DNA of 64,000 nt from Rhodohalobacter mucosus (GCF_003150675.1 NZ_QGGB01000011.1:1-64000); one strand, 5' to 3'; shown: positions 1 to 8,013, numbered from the stretch's first letter. The notes: generated by a model not told the origin, from the letters alone. Translations and numbers: made by a program.

Positions 1-50
1 CTCCGCAGCGCCGATGGTACTGCATTCGCGGTAGAGTAGGTCGTCGCCTC
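1..50 (+). rRNA. rrf: 5S ribosomal RNA, 3' end only (cut by window start)
   Basis: The first 50 bases match the 3' half of bacterial 5S rRNA: the invariant GCGCCGATGGTACT block at about 8-21, a short variable stem, then GAGTAGGTCGTCGCC at about 34-48, which is the 3' strand of helix I. The 5' half lies outside the window. A strong intrinsic terminator follows at 67, as expected at the end of an rRNA operon, so 16S and 23S genes probably lie to the left. The exact 3' end is inferred. Confidence 0.85.
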
Positions 51-66
51 ATCACTTATTTTTTCC

Positions 67-104
67 AAAAGCCTCCCTGCGCTCAGCGCACGGAGGCTTT
101 TTTT
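67..104 (+). terminator. Intrinsic terminator of the 5S/rRNA operon
   Basis: A 10-bp perfect stem (AAAAGCCTCC at 67-76 with GGAGGCTTTT at 92-101) encloses a second small stem TGCGC/GCGCA and runs into a T tract ending at 104. It sits 17 bases after the 5S 3' end. Confidence 0.85.
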
Positions 105-223
105 GTTTTGGATCAGGCTCATCAAGACGGGCCCCGTCCGCCAAGCTGCAGACGACAGGCCGGCTTCTTCCCATCGATTTACTGCCCTTAAGGGTTTCTC
201 GCAGAGTCGCGCAGATGGCCCGC

Positions 224-380
224 GGAGTCACGCCGCATAGCGATCCCTTTGGGGCAGATGGTCTGCCTCACCCTTTTTTTATTTCCACCCGTTCCCATCC
301 GATCCGCCCCCCGGCGGATAAGCTCCGCAGCGCCGATGGTACTTCCGCCAGCCGGCGGAGTCCGAGCAGGTCGTCGCCTC
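224..380 (+). pseudogene. Degenerate second 5S rRNA copy
   Basis: In order along the plus strand are pieces of 5S rRNA: CATAGCGA (236-243), CCACCCGTTCCCATC (286-300), AAGCTCCGCAGCGCCGATGG (from 320) and CAGGTCGTCGCCTC (367-380). About 43 bases separate the first two pieces, where about 15 are usual. Extra hairpins interrupt the molecule at 253-267, 302-319 and 344-359. The 5' strand of helix I no longer pairs with the 3' strand. It is therefore probably a pseudogene left by the duplication; a divergent functional 5S is less likely. Confidence 0.55.
253..359. repeat. Three miniature palindromes inside the 5S-like copy
   Basis: GGCAGA/TCTGCC (253-258 with 262-267), ATCCGCC/GGCGGAT (302-308 with 313-319) and TCCGCC/GGCGGA (344-349 with 354-359) are perfect stems with 3-4 base loops. 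The last two share the same TCCGCC/GGCGGA arms although they interrupt different parts of the 5S-like sequence, suggesting insertion of one small palindromic repeat family. Confidence 0.5.
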
Positions 381-396
381 ATCACTTATTTTTTCC

Positions 397-433
397 AAAA
401 GCCTCCCTGCGCTCAGCGCACGGAGGCTTTTTT
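397..433 (+). terminator. Second copy of the 5S terminator
   Basis: Same stem as the terminator at 67-104 (AAAAGCCTCC with GGAGGCTTTT) and the same inner stem, followed by a T tract to 433. It belongs to the duplicated, degenerate 5S unit. Confidence 0.75.
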
Positions 434-520
434 ATGTTCAGGAACCAGGGTGCAGGGTGCAGGGTACAGGCCGGCTTCTTCCCATCAATTTACTGCCCTT
501 AAGGGTTTCTCGCAGAGTCG

Positions 521-609
521 CGCAGATGGGCCGCGGATGATCGCAGATTATTCAAAGCCTTATATTGAGACTCAGCGGACATCTGCGCATCACTCTGCGT
601 AAATCTGCG
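521..609. repeat. Clustered CGCAGAT / ATCTGCG inverted repeats
   Basis: Two CGCAGAT words (from 521 and 542) are followed by ATCTGCG (581), CTCTGCG (593) and ATCTGCG (603), so the segment can fold back on itself. A related CGCAGAT word is in the first duplicated unit (from 210). It looks like an intergenic repeat; no gene is seen. Confidence 0.4.
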
Positions 610-611
610 AG

Positions 612-649
612 AAAAAAGAGTATACATGGAAGAGTATTCTGCTACTCTT
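612..649 (-). terminator. Weak terminator of the beta-propeller gene
   Basis: On the minus strand a perfect 7-bp stem (arms at 643-649 and 630-636) overlaps the TAG stop codon of the propeller gene. A T-rich run follows at 612-617, about 12 bases beyond the stem rather than directly after it, so function is uncertain. Confidence 0.3.
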
Positions 650-1703
650 TTAAATCGCCGACATATACGGTGGCTTCAAAATCTTCATTGAAGTTGACTC
701 CGTATATTTTGGTCTCATCGTGGTTTACGGTAAAGATCGAGATGGCGCGGTCTAACTGGATCTCTCTCACTTCATTTCCCTCCCAGTCAAAAACTTTCAA
801 CCGATTGGTAAAGTGCGGTGCCAAAACTCCTTCCGCTTCCGCCTCTTCAGCGTTTTTTCCTGAATAGAGCACGAAGTAATGTTCTTTTCCGGATACCGGA
901 TGTCTGTAGGCGGCCCTGTAATCTTCAGATGGTATGAAGACACCGTTATTACGGACATTAAATTCAGGCAGGTATGAAAACCCATGTTCATGGATCAGCT
1001 CCAGGTCATCCCCGTTTCTTTCAAAAAACAGCGCCCAGTCAAACGTATTTGCAAAATAGGCAAATCGTGTCCGATTGGGATTGGCTGCAAGCCGTCCCGA
1101 CATGGTTATGACCGCATGCATCTGATTTGCATATTTTTCTGCAACAGGGAGGGGAATTTCGACAAGATGTTGAGTGGCTTGCCCGCCTCTGCTTAGAAAC
1201 AGGTTGCCCTGAACCGTTGCCCCATGATTCAGTACTATATTGTTGCTATTGATGATCAGCGCCTGACGGCTTGCAAGAGTGGGCACACTTTTCTCCAGAC
1301 AGGTATGAGCTCGCAAAACAGGCGGTTTCTGCTTGAGGCAGTCCACATTGTAGATATCATTTTTCTTGTTGCTTACATCTGATATTTCGATATAACCCGG
1401 ATCACTCCACCGCTGTATCGTGAAGACGCCATCCAATTCTCCGGGCCCTCTCCCTTTTCTCCCGAATTCGTAGACTTTCTCACCCGTACTGGCGTCGTAA
1501 ACTTTGATCAGGTTCTCAGTCAGCTGATCCTCAATAAACAGCCAACCTTCTGAATAACCTATGTTGGATACCTGCCAAAACGCATTGGTCAGTGATGGAA
1601 TGGCCTTTAATTCGACGGTTTCGTTAAAATCCCGGCTTTGTCCCTCACAAGGAGTGAGGGCGCAAAGCCAGTAAATGAATACCAATAAAGCATATTGCTT
1701 CAT
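642..1703 (-). CDS. Secreted 6-bladed beta-propeller protein
   Basis: About 353 residues. The N-terminus MKQYALLVFIYWLCALTPC is a signal peptide, possibly lipoprotein-like although TPC is a poor lipobox. The mature part has the FGRKGRGPGEL signature typical of Bacteroidota 6-bladed beta-propeller (TolB/NHL-like) proteins, which lie outside the cytoplasm and whose partners are mostly unknown. The frame stays open up to a TTG at 1742, but that would overlap the upstream gene; ATG at 1703 (or 1712) gives a proper signal peptide. The gene just upstream encodes a small Cys-rich exported peptide, an arrangement reminiscent of propeller/NVEALA-peptide pairs in Bacteroides. The function is unknown. 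Confidence 0.75.
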   Translation of the reverse strand: MKQYALLVFIYWLCALTPCEGQSRDFNETVELKAIPSLTNAFWQVSNIGYSEGWLFIEDQLTENLIKVYDASTGEKVYEFGRKGRGPGELDGVFTIQRWSDPGYIEISDVSNKKNDIYNVDCLKQKPPVLRAHTCLEKSVPTLASRQALIINSNNIVLNHGATVQGNLFLSRGGQATQHLVEIPLPVAEKYANQMHAVITMSGRLAANPNRTRFAYFANTFDWALFFERNGDDLELIHEHGFSYLPEFNVRNNGVFIPSEDYRAAYRHPVSGKEHYFVLYSGKNAEEAEAEGVLAPHFTNRLKVFDWEGNEVREIQLDRAISIFTVNHDETKIYGVNFNEDFEATVYVGDLKE

Positions 1704-1726
1704 TTTTAACATACAAATGTGGTGGC

Positions 1727-2057
1727 CTATCCTGCTTCGCAAGGTTGAGTTATTGTGGTAACATTAGCCGCTTTATACCATCCTGGTTCATCTATTACAT
1801 GGCCATCGCAAAATATGATATAACAACCATTTGCTGAGGGATCCCATTTGCAATTTCCGGCTGCTACACAACTGCACAGTTCAGAGCTGTTCATTGCAGT
1901 ATCAGAGCAGGGTGCTTCAGGCAGATCCACCGATATGGCTTCTTCCATGATCTCCATGGTTATTACTTCCTTTTCTGAAGATGCATCACGTATTGTTACT
2001 GGTTAAAGGAATGGATGCACTTACAATCGTAATTAATACTATTAATAGTGTCTTCAT
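1727..2057 (-). pseudogene. Small Cys-rich exported peptide gene, apparently frameshifted
   Basis: An ATG at 2057 opens 23 codons (MKTLLIVLITIVSASIPL...) that look like a classical signal peptide and stop at 1986-1988. In the next frame, open from about 1998 and containing an ATG at 1957, the sequence continues to 1727. That part has seven cysteines, including CSC, and a GWYKAANVT segment near the end. One indel near 1990-2000 would join the halves into a roughly 100-residue secreted, disulfide-rich peptide. It is either a true frameshift or an assembly error; alternatively the 76-codon frame from 1957 is expressed alone without a signal. Its end lies 23 bases before the propeller start, so the two are probably co-transcribed. 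Confidence 0.55.
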
Positions 2058-2066
2058 AGCGTATAG

Positions 2067-2094
2067 ATTATGTTAGGAATAGATATAAAGTCAA
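2067..2094 (-). promoter_or_regulatory. Possible sigma-70-type promoter of the Cys-rich peptide/propeller pair
   Basis: On the minus strand TTGACT (2094-2089) and CATAAT (2072-2067) are separated by 16 bases. The start site would fall only a few bases before the ATG at 2057, so the transcript would be nearly leaderless or the match is fortuitous. Bacteroidota often use a different consensus. Confidence 0.3.
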
Positions 2095-2162
2095 TAAGAC
2101 TTGATACATTTCTAGAAAAAAAAAATGAATAGGAGCAACAGAAACTTATAATTTCTAATGTT

Positions 2163-3290
2163 TCAGATCCGCTGCTCCACCTGCTCCATCATTCTTGGGT
2201 ACCATTCTTGAAATGTGTCATTCTTTATCTGTTCGCGTATCTGCTCCATCAGCCATAGGTAAAAGGTGAGGTTGTGCAGGGAGGTGAGCTCCAGGCCGAG
2301 GATTTCGTCCGATTTGATGAGATGATGGATATAGCTCATGTTGTAACGCCGGCATAAATCCGACGGGAAATCCGGGTCCAGCAGTTTATGATGATGCTTC
2401 CACTTCGCGTTTCTCACGTTCACCCTCCCGTTGCGTGTAAAAATCGTGCCGTTCCGTGCATTGCGGGTCGGCATCACGCAGTCAAACATGTCGATACCCA
2501 GGGCCACGCATTGAATCAGGTTCGCCGGGGTGCCCACACCCATAAGGTACCTCGGTTTATCTTCAGGCAGGTGATCCGTATTGAAATCGGTGATTTCGTA
2601 CATAATATCGGTCGGCTCGCCCACGCTCAGCCCGCCGATCGCCAGCCCCTCAAAATCGAGCGAGGCCATGAATTCGGAGGATTCTTTTCTCAGATCCTTA
2701 TAGGTCCCGCCCTGTACAATTCCGAACTGGTGTTGTTTGTGTCCGTAGATCGGATCTGTCTTCAAAAAATGCTCTCTTCCTCGTTTGGCCCAGCGGTGGG
2801 TGAGGCCCATTGACTCTTTCACATAGTCGTACTCGGCAGGCCAGGGCGGACATTCATCCAGGATCATCATAATGTCCGACCCCAGAATGCGCTGTGTATC
2901 CACCACATTTTCGGGTGTAAATAGATGCTTCGAGCCGTCTAGATGGCTCTGAAAGGTGGCGCCCTTCTCTTTCAAATCACGTATATCCGACAGCGAAAAG
3001 ATCTGATACCCCCCCGAATCGGTCAGGATCGGCTTGTCCCACCCCATAAATCCGTGCAGCCCGCCTGCAGCCTGCATGATCTCATTGCCAGGTCTCAGAT
3101 AGAGGTGATAGGTGTTTCCCAGAATAATCTGTGCCTTTATCTTATTTACCAGATCATCCTGGCTCACAGCCTTTACAGATCCGAGCGTTCCAACAGGCAT
3201 AAAAATGGGCGTCTGAATCTCCCCGTGATCGGTTTGCAGGGTACCAAGGCGTGCTTTAGTCTGCGCTGCTTTCTTGCGTAACGTATACAA
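2163..3290 (-). CDS. tgt: Queuine/preQ1 tRNA-guanine transglycosylase
   Basis: 375 residues, the normal family length. The enzyme exchanges G34 of tRNAs with GUN anticodons for preQ1 in queuosine synthesis. Visible motifs are TPIFMPVGT near 27-35, DSGGYQ at 91-96 and FDCVMPTRNARNG from 269, whose Asp270 is the expected nucleophile. Of the usual zinc ligands (CxCxxC plus His) only Cys313 and His339 remain; the first two cysteines are Phe and Ser. Loss of these cysteines is, as I recall, common in Bacteroidota homologues. No ATG precedes the conserved N-terminus before an in-frame stop, so the start is TTG at 3290. It is divergent from the glycosyltransferase gene. Confidence 0.95.
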   Translation of the reverse strand: MYTLRKKAAQTKARLGTLQTDHGEIQTPIFMPVGTLGSVKAVSQDDLVNKIKAQIILGNTYHLYLRPGNEIMQAAGGLHGFMGWDKPILTDSGGYQIFSLSDIRDLKEKGATFQSHLDGSKHLFTPENVVDTQRILGSDIMMILDECPPWPAEYDYVKESMGLTHRWAKRGREHFLKTDPIYGHKQHQFGIVQGGTYKDLRKESSEFMASLDFEGLAIGGLSVGEPTDIMYEITDFNTDHLPEDKPRYLMGVGTPANLIQCVALGIDMFDCVMPTRNARNGTIFTRNGRVNVRNAKWKHHHKLLDPDFPSDLCRRYNMSYIHHLIKSDEILGLELTSLHNLTFYLWLMEQIREQIKNDTFQEWYPRMMEQVEQRI

Positions 3291-3458
3291 TGAATTAAAC
3301 TATGTTAAAAGGTGGATAGGTTTTATTTTTCGGGCTACCATTCAATACCGGGCAGCAACGTTGGGGACTGAGGAATATAACCAATGATTGATTAACTGTT
3401 TGAACAACCAAAACCGTGCATTCGGTCTTCAAGACCCTGAATACACCTAGTAAACCGG

Positions 3459-4187
3459 ATGGAAAACGACACACTTGTTATCATACCGACCTATAATGAG
3501 TCGAAAAATATCATTCGGCTCCTTGAAAGGCTTATGGCTCTTAGTCCAGCGGTTGATGTATTGATAGTAGACGACGGATCTCCCGATGGAACGGCAGATC
3601 TAGTAAAAGAAGTCGGGAAAGTATATCCGGAGCGTATTTACCTGATTGAACGAGAAGGAAAGCTGGGCCTGGGCTCCGCCTATGTGCGGGGATTCCGTTA
3701 TGCACTTGAAATGGGTTATACATTTATCTGTGAGATGGATGCCGACTTTTCCCATAACCCGGATGATGTTCCCAAGCTGGTGGACAAAGTGAAGAGTGGA
3801 GAAGCGGACGTCGCAGTGGGGTCCCGCTACTCAAACGGGATAAGTATTGTGAACTGGCCCCTGCGGCGGCTCATATTATCCTATTGTGCAAATCTGTACG
3901 CCAGATTTATTACCGGTATACCGATCAAGGACACAACGGCCGGATTTAAATGCATTCACCGGAACGTGTTGGAAGCCATACCACTCGACAACATTCATTC
4001 AAACGGGTATGCGTTCCAGATTGAGCTTCATTTTCGCGCATGGAAAGCGGGCTTCAAACTGGACGAAGTGTCCATCATCTTCAGGGAGAGAGAAGAGGGG
4101 GTGTCCAAAATGTCGAAAGCGATTGTACGTGAGGCGGTGTGGCGAGTCTGGGCGCTGAAGTTCCGCAGCCTGATAGGTAAACTATAG
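3459..4187 (+). CDS. Polyprenol monophosphomannose synthase-like glycosyltransferase (GT2)
   Basis: 242 residues, a single GT-A domain. It begins with VIIPTYNESKNI (7-18), has VDDGSPDGT around 37-45 and the metal-binding DAD at 94-96 followed by FSHNP, all typical of bacterial Dpm1-like enzymes that transfer a sugar from GDP-mannose (or a related donor) to polyprenyl phosphate. There is no C-terminal membrane anchor. The sugar and acceptor cannot be told from sequence. It is followed 50 bases later by a DoxX-like gene on the same strand. Confidence 0.85.
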   Translation: MENDTLVIIPTYNESKNIIRLLERLMALSPAVDVLIVDDGSPDGTADLVKEVGKVYPERIYLIEREGKLGLGSAYVRGFRYALEMGYTFICEMDADFSHNPDDVPKLVDKVKSGEADVAVGSRYSNGISIVNWPLRRLILSYCANLYARFITGIPIKDTTAGFKCIHRNVLEAIPLDNIHSNGYAFQIELHFRAWKAGFKLDEVSIIFREREEGVSKMSKAIVREAVWRVWALKFRSLIGKL

Positions 4188-4237
4188 GAACCCCGAAAGC
4201 GGTAAAAACTGTTATTGTGCCTCAATAACGGTTACCT

Positions 4238-4672
4238 ATGTATAAAGACATTTTTAAAACAGACACATCAGATTATAAATTCATCGCCATTCAGGCTCTT
4301 TTCCTGGTTACATTCGGCCTTGCGTCACTGGTAAAGTGGAATTCAGGCGGCGTGCCGGAGGCTTTTATCCAACAGTTCGGCTCCACCTGGCTGGCAGCCC
4401 TTCCCCTTGGGCTGGCCTTGCCATATTATCTTATTGCGGTCGCTGAAACCCTTATTTTTGTCCTGTTTTTGCTGAGCCTGTTCAGGCTTGAGTGGCTGGC
4501 AACAAGCGACAAGATGTACTTGCGCCTCGGCTTGATCATCTCTCTTTTTCTATTCGTTATCCTCGCATATGGCCTGCGGCTTACCGGCCAGTACGGGGGT
4601 AAGGCAAATACTTTTTTCTATTTTGGAGTGACTCTCTTTTCACTATATATCACCGAAAAGGAAACAGCCTAA
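4238..4672 (+). CDS. DoxX-like four-helix membrane protein
   Basis: 144 residues with about four hydrophobic segments (near 15-32, 55-78, 95-112 and 122-137), a layout typical of the DoxX/DoxD-like family of inner-membrane proteins. The role in this organism is unknown. Its stop codon overlaps by 4 bases the end of the convergent MEMO-family gene, so the two transcripts meet tail to tail with no room for a terminator. Confidence 0.6.
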   Translation: MYKDIFKTDTSDYKFIAIQALFLVTFGLASLVKWNSGGVPEAFIQQFGSTWLAALPLGLALPYYLIAVAETLIFVLFLLSLFRLEWLATSDKMYLRLGLIISLFLFVILAYGLRLTGQYGGKANTFFYFGVTLFSLYITEKETA

Positions 4673-5889
4673 TAGGCTATTGAGCCGAAACTGACGGCGC
4701 TTTCTCTTTCAGATTCATCCCACCAGTGGTAATTGAGTTCGGTTCCCCTCAGCTCGGGAAATGCTCTTAAAAAGGAATAGAGGGGCGGGTATCCGCATAT
4801 TCGGGTTGAATCATACGCCTTGGAAAGATGACTGAGAATGCCACGGTGATCTGCATTGAGCGCGTAGTTGATAAAATGCCTGTCGAACTCCTCCACATCC
4901 TGTCTTCGTTCAGAGGCGGGGAAGGGATCGCCGAATTTCCTGCCAACATGCGACAGATCCCCGCTGATCAGATAAAACGTGTCATCCGAATCCAGTTCAC
5001 GGAGCTTTTCAGCAAATGACTTCACCGATGTTGCCATCGCGCCCTCTGGATGGTAAAAGAGTTCGTCGAATCCTGAAACAAGGATCGGAACAACGGTATA
5101 ATCGTGTTTCCACAGCCGGGATATAAACAGCAGATGGGTTTCCAGGCTGTGTTCAATCCGGTGGGCTCTGTCCGACAGTGTAAAACTGTCCAGTTCATCC
5201 AGCATTTGGATAAAGTCTGTGTCTGTTTCGAAAGAATGTCCGGGTACTGAAAACTGCTTATTCGATCCTATGAATGGAGTATTTTCATATTGGTCGGGAA
5301 AGTAACCTGCGTAATGGGATGTACCGATCAGAACAATACGCCCGGGTGTAAGGTGCCGGATGGATTGAAATGCCGCCGCATACTGCTTCGCCCCTACACG
5401 CAAGTCAATATGAGGCGCATAGAGCGCCTTTACCGCCTTATGCTGGCTCGTTTGGGTGTCTGAAAGCATGGCATCGATAAATTCACCCATTTTTTCGGGT
5501 TCCCCGGGGTAGCTGCTCCCGGCGAGTACCGGTTTTCGTACGGTTGAGGATTCAAAATCTTTTTCAATGCGATTTGCAAACAGATGGTAATGCCGGGTGT
5601 TCAGTACACGATGCTCATCCAGCATCTGAACAAACTCCAGCAAGTCGTATGGCTGAATGCTGCTGTCGAGTACGCTGATGATCTGATTGATGGAGTGCCG
5701 GCCCGTTATAAGCGACAACAGCGGCTCGGTTTTTCGGTCGATGGCGAAATTCGGGGATGCATAGCCCATCGAATCGTGAAAATAAAGTAGTTCCCTGCCG
5801 TTGTCCTGTACGGGAATGACCTGGAGGTCATGCCGAAGCTCCGGAACGGGTGAGCTGAGTGAATCGAACAGAAGTGTCTCATTTATCAT
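4669..5889 (-). CDS. AmmeMemoRadiSam system protein B-like (MEMO family)
   Basis: 406 residues. The N-terminal 110 residues form a small helical domain; from VLAGSSYPG (121-129) on it follows the MEMO fold: APHIDLRVG (158), GTSHYAG (189), EHSLETHL (246), SGDLSHVG (309) and CGYPPL (365). Histidines 160, 192 and 314, Asp311 and Cys365 match the metal/active-site positions of Memo proteins. The family often sits with AMMECR1 and a radical SAM protein; neither is beside it here. Its ATG lies inside the last codons of nth (11-base overlap), so it is translated from the nth transcript. Confidence 0.85.
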   Translation of the reverse strand: MINETLLFDSLSSPVPELRHDLQVIPVQDNGRELLYFHDSMGYASPNFAIDRKTEPLLSLITGRHSINQIISVLDSSIQPYDLLEFVQMLDEHRVLNTRHYHLFANRIEKDFESSTVRKPVLAGSSYPGEPEKMGEFIDAMLSDTQTSQHKAVKALYAPHIDLRVGAKQYAAAFQSIRHLTPGRIVLIGTSHYAGYFPDQYENTPFIGSNKQFSVPGHSFETDTDFIQMLDELDSFTLSDRAHRIEHSLETHLLFISRLWKHDYTVVPILVSGFDELFYHPEGAMATSVKSFAEKLRELDSDDTFYLISGDLSHVGRKFGDPFPASERRQDVEEFDRHFINYALNADHRGILSHLSKAYDSTRICGYPPLYSFLRAFPELRGTELNYHWWDESERESAVSFGSIAY

Positions 5890-6571
5890 TTTTTTGCCCT
5901 CTCATTTTCCAGCATTCGCACCGCTTGCCGTATTTGATACAGATGGGATGATCCGGTGGCTCAGAGAAACGTGCTTTGCATGCATTGCGGCCGTGATGAA
6001 TCATCAGGTGCGACAGATCGGTCCAGCTTTCACGGGGAAAAAGCGCCATAAGGTCGCGTTCTATCTTGTTGGTATTCTTCTTTTCCCGCGTCAGCCCAAG
6101 CCGGTTGGAAATTCTTTTTACGTGTGTATCCACAACTACTCCGTGGTTGATACCAAATGCATTGCCAAGGACCACATTTGCGGTTTTTCGGGCGGCACCC
6201 CGCAGCGTAAGCAGCTCATCCATGGTTTGAGGTACCTCACTGCCAAACTCCTCAACCAGTGTTCTGGAAGCCTCTTTGAGAGATAGCGCTTTGTTCCGAT
6301 AGAATCCGGTGGTTTTAACAAGCTCCTCCAGCTCTTCAAGAGGGGCTTCGGCCATCGCTTCGGGTGTGGGATAGGCTTTAAAAAGAGCCGGTGTAACTTT
6401 GTTTACGCGAACGTCCGTGCATTGAGCGCTCAGTATTGTGGCTACAAGAAGCTCAAAAGGATTGTTGTGATTCAGCTCACAGTGCGGATCGGGATAGTAT
6501 TTGTAGAGCTCTTCCAGAATTTCTGCTGCGCGCTCTTTCTGCTTTTTTGTTTTACGGGGTAATTTACTCAC
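5879..6571 (-). CDS. nth: Endonuclease III-like DNA glycosylase/AP lyase
   Basis: 230 residues, near the usual 210-220. It removes oxidised pyrimidines in base excision repair. LLVATILSAQCTD (41-53), the catalytic Lys129 in RKTANVV and Asp148 in VVVDTHVKR are conserved. Two features are unusual. The helix-hairpin-helix reads LRGAARKTA instead of LPGVGRKTA, and the four C-terminal cysteines (198, 211, 218, 220) have spacing C-x12-C-x6-C-x1-C rather than C-x6-C-x2-C-x5-C. The [4Fe-4S] cluster may therefore be altered or absent. It is first gene of a two-gene unit with the MEMO gene. Confidence 0.9.
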   Translation of the reverse strand: MSKLPRKTKKQKERAAEILEELYKYYPDPHCELNHNNPFELLVATILSAQCTDVRVNKVTPALFKAYPTPEAMAEAPLEELEELVKTTGFYRNKALSLKEASRTLVEEFGSEVPQTMDELLTLRGAARKTANVVLGNAFGINHGVVVDTHVKRISNRLGLTREKKNTNKIERDLMALFPRESWTDLSHLMIHHGRNACKARFSEPPDHPICIKYGKRCECWKMRGQKNDK

Positions 6572-6728
6572 TGAGAATATGTATGATTAAATAACAGGAT
6601 GAGATAATTTCGGAATAAAGAACCAACAGCACAAACGATCCTTGAATGCGGGGGATTGCCATTTTTGATTCTATTATTGAATGCGTAAACTCATCCGCTA
6701 AACCTCTCACAACAATCCGGGAAAACCC

Positions 6729-7958
6729 ATGATTCGAAAAACCGCTCTGGGTACGGTTTTTCTGCTGACTATTGTATATATCCTCAGTTTTGTGGACAGG
6801 CAGATCATTGCGGTTCTGGGTACTCAGATTCGTGATTCACTCAATCTTACAAATTTTCAAATCGGGCTTCTGTATGGGCCCGTCTTCTCTGTGATCTACG
6901 CGTTTGCCGGTATACCGATGGGAAGGATTGCCGATAAAACATCCAGAATTGTAATGATCTGCATCGGGTTGGCCATATGGAGCCTTATGACCGTTCTGAG
7001 TGGTTTTGCAGCTTCTTTTACATTTTTGGTGACGGCACGGCTGTTGGTCGGGATAAGCCAGGCTATGCTGAGTCCGGCAGTATACAGCTATCTGGCCGAC
7101 AGGTTCTCCGAAAAGGACCGGGCTACCGTTTTTTCAGTATATGCGAGCGGTATCTTTATCGGTATTGGCCTCTCATTCCTCGCAGGGGGTACCATATCGC
7201 TTAATTATGACTGGCAAACCGCGATGATTGCCGCCGGTGTACCGGGGCTGATTTTGGCTCCGATTGTTTGGTTTCTGATAAAAGAGCCCGAACGAACCAA
7301 AGAATATGCTCCGGAAATGGGTAGTACGGTGCAAGAGATCCAAAACATATTGAGTAACCGGTCCATACGATGGCACCTGGCAGGGTTTTCGTTTTTGGCA
7401 TGTACCGGGTATACCATACTTGGGTTTGCGGGAAATATTTTCAATGATGTTTATAGCCGGCCCGACCTCACTGCTCAATTCGGCTGGTTTATGTTTGGGG
7501 TAGGCGCAATGGTTATGATATCGGGGAAAACCGCGGATTATCTGGCACGAAAAAATGCCGCCAGACGGTATTGGATGGGGGTGGTTGCAGCGCTTGCGGG
7601 GCTGCCATTTTATCTGTTCGGGCTATTTGCAGAAGATGCAGGTATGGCATTTTTCCTGATAGGAACCGGTGTGCTCTTTTCGTCATCCTATAACGGAGTT
7701 GCGGCGGCTCTTATCCAATACTATGTAAATCCGGGTCAGCGGGCTCTCACAGGGGGGATATACCTGTTTGTAATCAGTATTGCGGGCTTTGGGCTGGGGC
7801 CGCCCGTTACCGGCTGGCTTACCGATGCTGTATTTTCAGGCAGGTATGCCGTATCATCAGCCATCCTTACTGTGATGCTGATATGCTCAGCGGGTGCTGC
7901 AAGTTCATTTATCAGGGCAATGGCACTCTATCAGAAGGATGCAATCGTACGGACCTGA
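6729..7958 (+). CDS. MFS transporter, spinster-like
   Basis: 409 residues with about 12 transmembrane helices. It begins with a membrane helix carrying the SFVDRQII pattern of spinster-type major facilitator proteins. The loop between helices 2 and 3 reads GRIADKTSR, a version of the MFS signature. The substrate cannot be predicted. The start ATG follows an AATCCGGGAAAACCC leader. The DUF368 gene follows after 55 bases and may be co-transcribed. It is divergent from nth across 157 bases. Confidence 0.8.
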   Translation: MIRKTALGTVFLLTIVYILSFVDRQIIAVLGTQIRDSLNLTNFQIGLLYGPVFSVIYAFAGIPMGRIADKTSRIVMICIGLAIWSLMTVLSGFAASFTFLVTARLLVGISQAMLSPAVYSYLADRFSEKDRATVFSVYASGIFIGIGLSFLAGGTISLNYDWQTAMIAAGVPGLILAPIVWFLIKEPERTKEYAPEMGSTVQEIQNILSNRSIRWHLAGFSFLACTGYTILGFAGNIFNDVYSRPDLTAQFGWFMFGVGAMVMISGKTADYLARKNAARRYWMGVVAALAGLPFYLFGLFAEDAGMAFFLIGTGVLFSSSYNGVAAALIQYYVNPGQRALTGGIYLFVISIAGFGLGPPVTGWLTDAVFSGRYAVSSAILTVMLICSAGAASSFIRAMALYQKDAIVRT

Positions 7959-8013
7959 TTGCCTTTGACGGATGATATGATAAAACCAATTTTGAAGGGG
8001 AATTGAAAACCTC

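Larger units (their letters stand above)
1..537. repeat. Imperfect direct duplication of 5S 3' half, terminator and spacer
   Basis: Three blocks occur twice in the same order: 1-21 with 323-343 (5S core), 39-104 with 369-433 (5S 3' strand plus terminator), and 157-226 with 468-537 (spacer including CCCTTAAGGG and CGCAGAT). The offset shifts from 322 to 330 to 311, so copies differ by small indels. This looks like an old tandem duplication of the rRNA operon tail. The region holds no protein gene I can support; open frames here are short and composed of the repeat. Confidence 0.8.

Noticed and set aside
249-602. Open frames in the rRNA-tail repeat region
   Set aside because: They run through 5S-like sequence, terminator stems and repeats; no protein family is seen.
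6930-6937. GCCGATAA, a sigma-28 -10 word
   Set aside because: Lies inside the MFS transporter gene, has no matching -35 word 15 bases upstream and no gene start downstream.
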